A DNA stretch of 64,000 nt from Streptococcus mitis (GTDB lineage Bacteria > Bacillota > Bacilli > Lactobacillales > Streptococcaceae): contig NZ_JPFU01000012.1 in the NCBI RefSeq assembly GCF_000722695.1, positions 186,001 to 250,000 on the forward strand, read 5' to 3'. Each line of letters begins with the position of its first letter. Position 1 is the stretch's first letter. This document shows positions 62,145-64,000 of this stretch, piece by piece. A program made the position numbers and the translations under genes. The notes under the pieces were generated by a model, which made no database searches, was not told the DNA's origin, and saw nothing but the letters and a program-made list of their open reading frames with translations.

Positions 62145-62258
62145 TCTAGGCTCCTTTTCTAAAAGACAATTTACAGTGAATAATTTTTCTAGCTATTGTA
62201 ACAAAAAAGTCACCCGAAGGCAACTTTTTTTGGCCATAAGATTTTAAAATAGAAAGGA

Positions 62259-64000
62259 TTATTCAGAGCTAAAAGCTGCAGCTTGCTGCATTTGGTAATA
62301 CTTGCCCTTCCTATCCATAAGGTCCTGATGGTTCCCATACTCAACAATATCACCATCCACTAAGACTAGAATCATATCCGCATCCTGAATGGTTGACAAG
62401 CGGTGGGCAATGATAAAGCTTGTGCGCCCCTTCATGAGTTTAGCAAAGGCATCCTGTACCAGCACTTCTGTCCGCGTATCGATGGATGAAGTTGCTTCGT
62501 CTAAGATAAGAATCTTTGGAATAGCCAGAAAGACTCGGGCGATGGTCAAGAGCTGGGCTTGCCCAACAGAGAGAGAGTCTCCTGCATTTTCCAACTTGGT
62601 ATCATAGCCCTGTGGCAACTGTTGGATAAAAAAGTCTGCATTGGCTGCTTTGGCAGCAGCAATCACTTGCTCCCGACTGGCATCAGGATTGCCAAAGGCA
62701 ATATTGTCATGAATGGTTCCTTGCTTGAGCCAGGTTTCTTGGAGCACCATCCCAAACTGCTGTCTCAATGATGCTCGGGTATAGTCATAAATGGATTGGT
62801 TGTCTAGCAAGATATCTCCCGAGTTAATAGGATAAAAACGCATGAGGAGATTGATAAGAGTTGATTTTCCAGCTCCTGTCGGACCAACGATGGCCACCTT
62901 GCTACCAGCCGGAATATCAATAGACAAATCCTTAATCAAAATCTTTTCAGGATGGTAGCCAAAAGAAACCTGTTTAAAGGAAATGGCTCCCTTAACCTGG
63001 TCACTGGTCAAGACTTCCTTACCTGTTTCAGCTACCTCAGGACTTTCTAAGACAGCATAGACACGCTCTGCACAAGCCAGAGCACTTTGCAACTCAGCTA
63101 GCACTGAAGAAATATCGTTAAAGGGCTTGGTATACTGCTGAACATAGTTCAAAAAAGTCACTAAGCGTCCAATGGTCAAGGTAGAGCCTATCATGATACG
63201 ATAAGCTCCCACTCCAGCTAGAAGGGCATAAATGAGCGCATTTACAAAGCGAGTCGAAGGATTAACCGTTGATGAATAAAAGATGGCTGACTGAGAATAA
63301 CCTGCATAGTTATCATTAGCCTCACGCAGCCTTTGGATAAACTCTTCCTGAGCATTGAAAGATTGAATAATAGTCTGCTGGCTCAACGATTCTTCAATCA
63401 ACTGAGTCTGAATTCCCCTAGTCTCTGTTTGCTTTTGGAAGAGATGATAAGATCTCTTGGCAATAAAGCGTGAGATTACCATAGACAGTGGCGTCAACAA
63501 TAAGACTAAGAGAGTCATGAGGAGATGGATTTGGAGCATGGCTAGAATACTAACCAAAATCATCAAGACGCCAATGAAAAATTGGTTAAAAATCATGGCC
63601 AAGCCAGCTACCAACTGTTCTATGTCCGTTGTTACACGACTGACCATCTCCCCACTGCCTTGCCGATCCACCAAAGCAATCGGTAACCGATGGAGCTTAT
63701 GGATGATTCGCTCTCGTAAATCTTTGGTATAAGAGAAGATTAGGCGATTATAGAGGAGAGGATTGATCCATTGAACTAGGGTATTTCCTATGACTACCAA
63801 GATCATCTGAATGAAAATCTGCCAAAAAACTAGCGAAGACTCAGCCACTAGAACCTGGTCGATGACCTGCCCAATCAGAATAGGTAGGTAGATTGATAAG
63901 CCAACCTGAGCAATAGTTCCTAGAAAGGCTAGAAAAAGGAGGAAGGGATGGCTTGCTAAATCTACGGCTAAACGTTTGAGCGTCTGGTTTGCGGTTTGTC
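62259..64000 (-). CDS. ABC exporter, fused membrane and ATPase domains, partial
   Basis: The frame is open to the right window edge, so the N-terminus is missing; the internal Met/GTG near 63848 is not the true start. Upstream codons read QTLKRLAVDLASHPFLL and SIYLPILIGQVIDQVL, part of helix 1. It has six-helix exporter topology, Walker A VGPTGAGKSTLINLLM, signature LSVGQAQLLTIARVF (a slightly unusual SVGQ in place of SGGQ), Walker B ILILDEATSSIDT and switch IIAHRLST. It probably pairs with a second half-transporter beyond the edge as a heterodimeric multidrug/lipid exporter; the substrate is unknown. Confidence 0.88.
   Translation of the reverse strand, partial: QTANQTLKRLAVDLASHPFLLFLAFLGTIAQVGLSIYLPILIGQVIDQVLVAESSLVFWQIFIQMILVVIGNTLVQWINPLLYNRLIFSYTKDLRERIIHKLHRLPIALVDRQGSGEMVSRVTTDIEQLVAGLAMIFNQFFIGVLMILVSILAMLQIHLLMTLLVLLLTPLSMVISRFIAKRSYHLFQKQTETRGIQTQLIEESLSQQTIIQSFNAQEEFIQRLREANDNYAGYSQSAIFYSSTVNPSTRFVNALIYALLAGVGAYRIMIGSTLTIGRLVTFLNYVQQYTKPFNDISSVLAELQSALACAERVYAVLESPEVAETGKEVLTSDQVKGAISFKQVSFGYHPEKILIKDLSIDIPAGSKVAIVGPTGAGKSTLINLLMRFYPINSGDILLDNQSIYDYTRASLRQQFGMVLQETWLKQGTIHDNIAFGNPDASREQVIAAAKAANADFFIQQLPQGYDTKLENAGDSLSVGQAQLLTIARVFLAIPKILILDEATSSIDTRTEVLVQDAFAKLMKGRTSFIIAHRLSTIQDADMILVLVDGDIVEYGNHQDLMDRKGKYYQMQQAAAFSSE

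Overview
The window looks like the chromosome of a mitis-group Streptococcus, closest in style to S. mitis or S. pneumoniae. The evidence is four BOX repeat elements, a choline-binding surface protein, a tmRNA with a streptococcal tag, and housekeeping proteins (PdxS, deformylase, FtsX, PgdA) that read like pneumococcal ones. A large LPxTG-anchored subtilase that is not the classical pneumococcal PrtA points to S. mitis or a near relative. This assignment rests on recognition, not on a database search.

Layout. 1-1.7 kb: a choline-binding protein running off the left edge, a short secreted-peptide-like ORF overlapping its start, and a divergent PlcR-like TPR regulator. 2-13.9 kb: an ATP-grasp/two-esterase operon, nifS-thiI, ftsK, and the fructose operon fruR-fruK-fruA. 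14.06 kb: tRNA-Ser(GGA). 14.26-20.26 kb: a 6-kb integrated element next to ssrA, bounded by 51-bp perfect direct repeats. 20.3-31.7 kb: ssrA, hydrolases, capA, def, rlmB, trxB, an amino-acid ABC transporter, a DNA-repair methyltransferase and pdxST. 32.7-41.8 kb: nox, apbE with two flavin reductases, and glyQS with a glycine T-box. 41.9-50 kb: cell-wall protease, pgdA, metK. 50-58 kb: DEAD-box helicase, an EEP-family hydrolase, a glucose-type PTS, and prfB-ftsE-ftsX. 58.3-59.5 kb: a dead IS630 copy and a BOX. 59.7-64 kb: rplJL with its leader, an Mta/SAH deaminase and a partial ABC exporter.

The 6-kb element is the most interesting region. Its divergent control region, CI-like repressor, replication module and tyrosine integrase resemble a phage satellite or prophage remnant. 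Its repressor, replication initiator, a small HTH gene and a Cys-rich ORF all carry nonsense or frameshift lesions. In contrast abiF, an Abi_2/HEPN abortive-infection gene, is intact. A short structured RNA with its own near-consensus promoter sits directly in front of it, and the terminator stem of that RNA contains the abiF Shine-Dalgarno. This has the arrangement of an RNA-controlled HEPN toxin (abiF RNA/AbiF). A second promoter-driven structured transcript, flanked by 28-nt palindromic direct repeats, lies between abiF and the integrase.

Other points of interest: a putative peptide-pheromone circuit controlling a choline-binding protein; a cytoplasmic NAD(P)H:FMN reductase with a PAS-like domain and two tandem ApbE-type flavinylation motifs, encoded beside apbE; and a glycine T-box separated from glyQ by a GFA-family gene together with a duplicated glyQ start.
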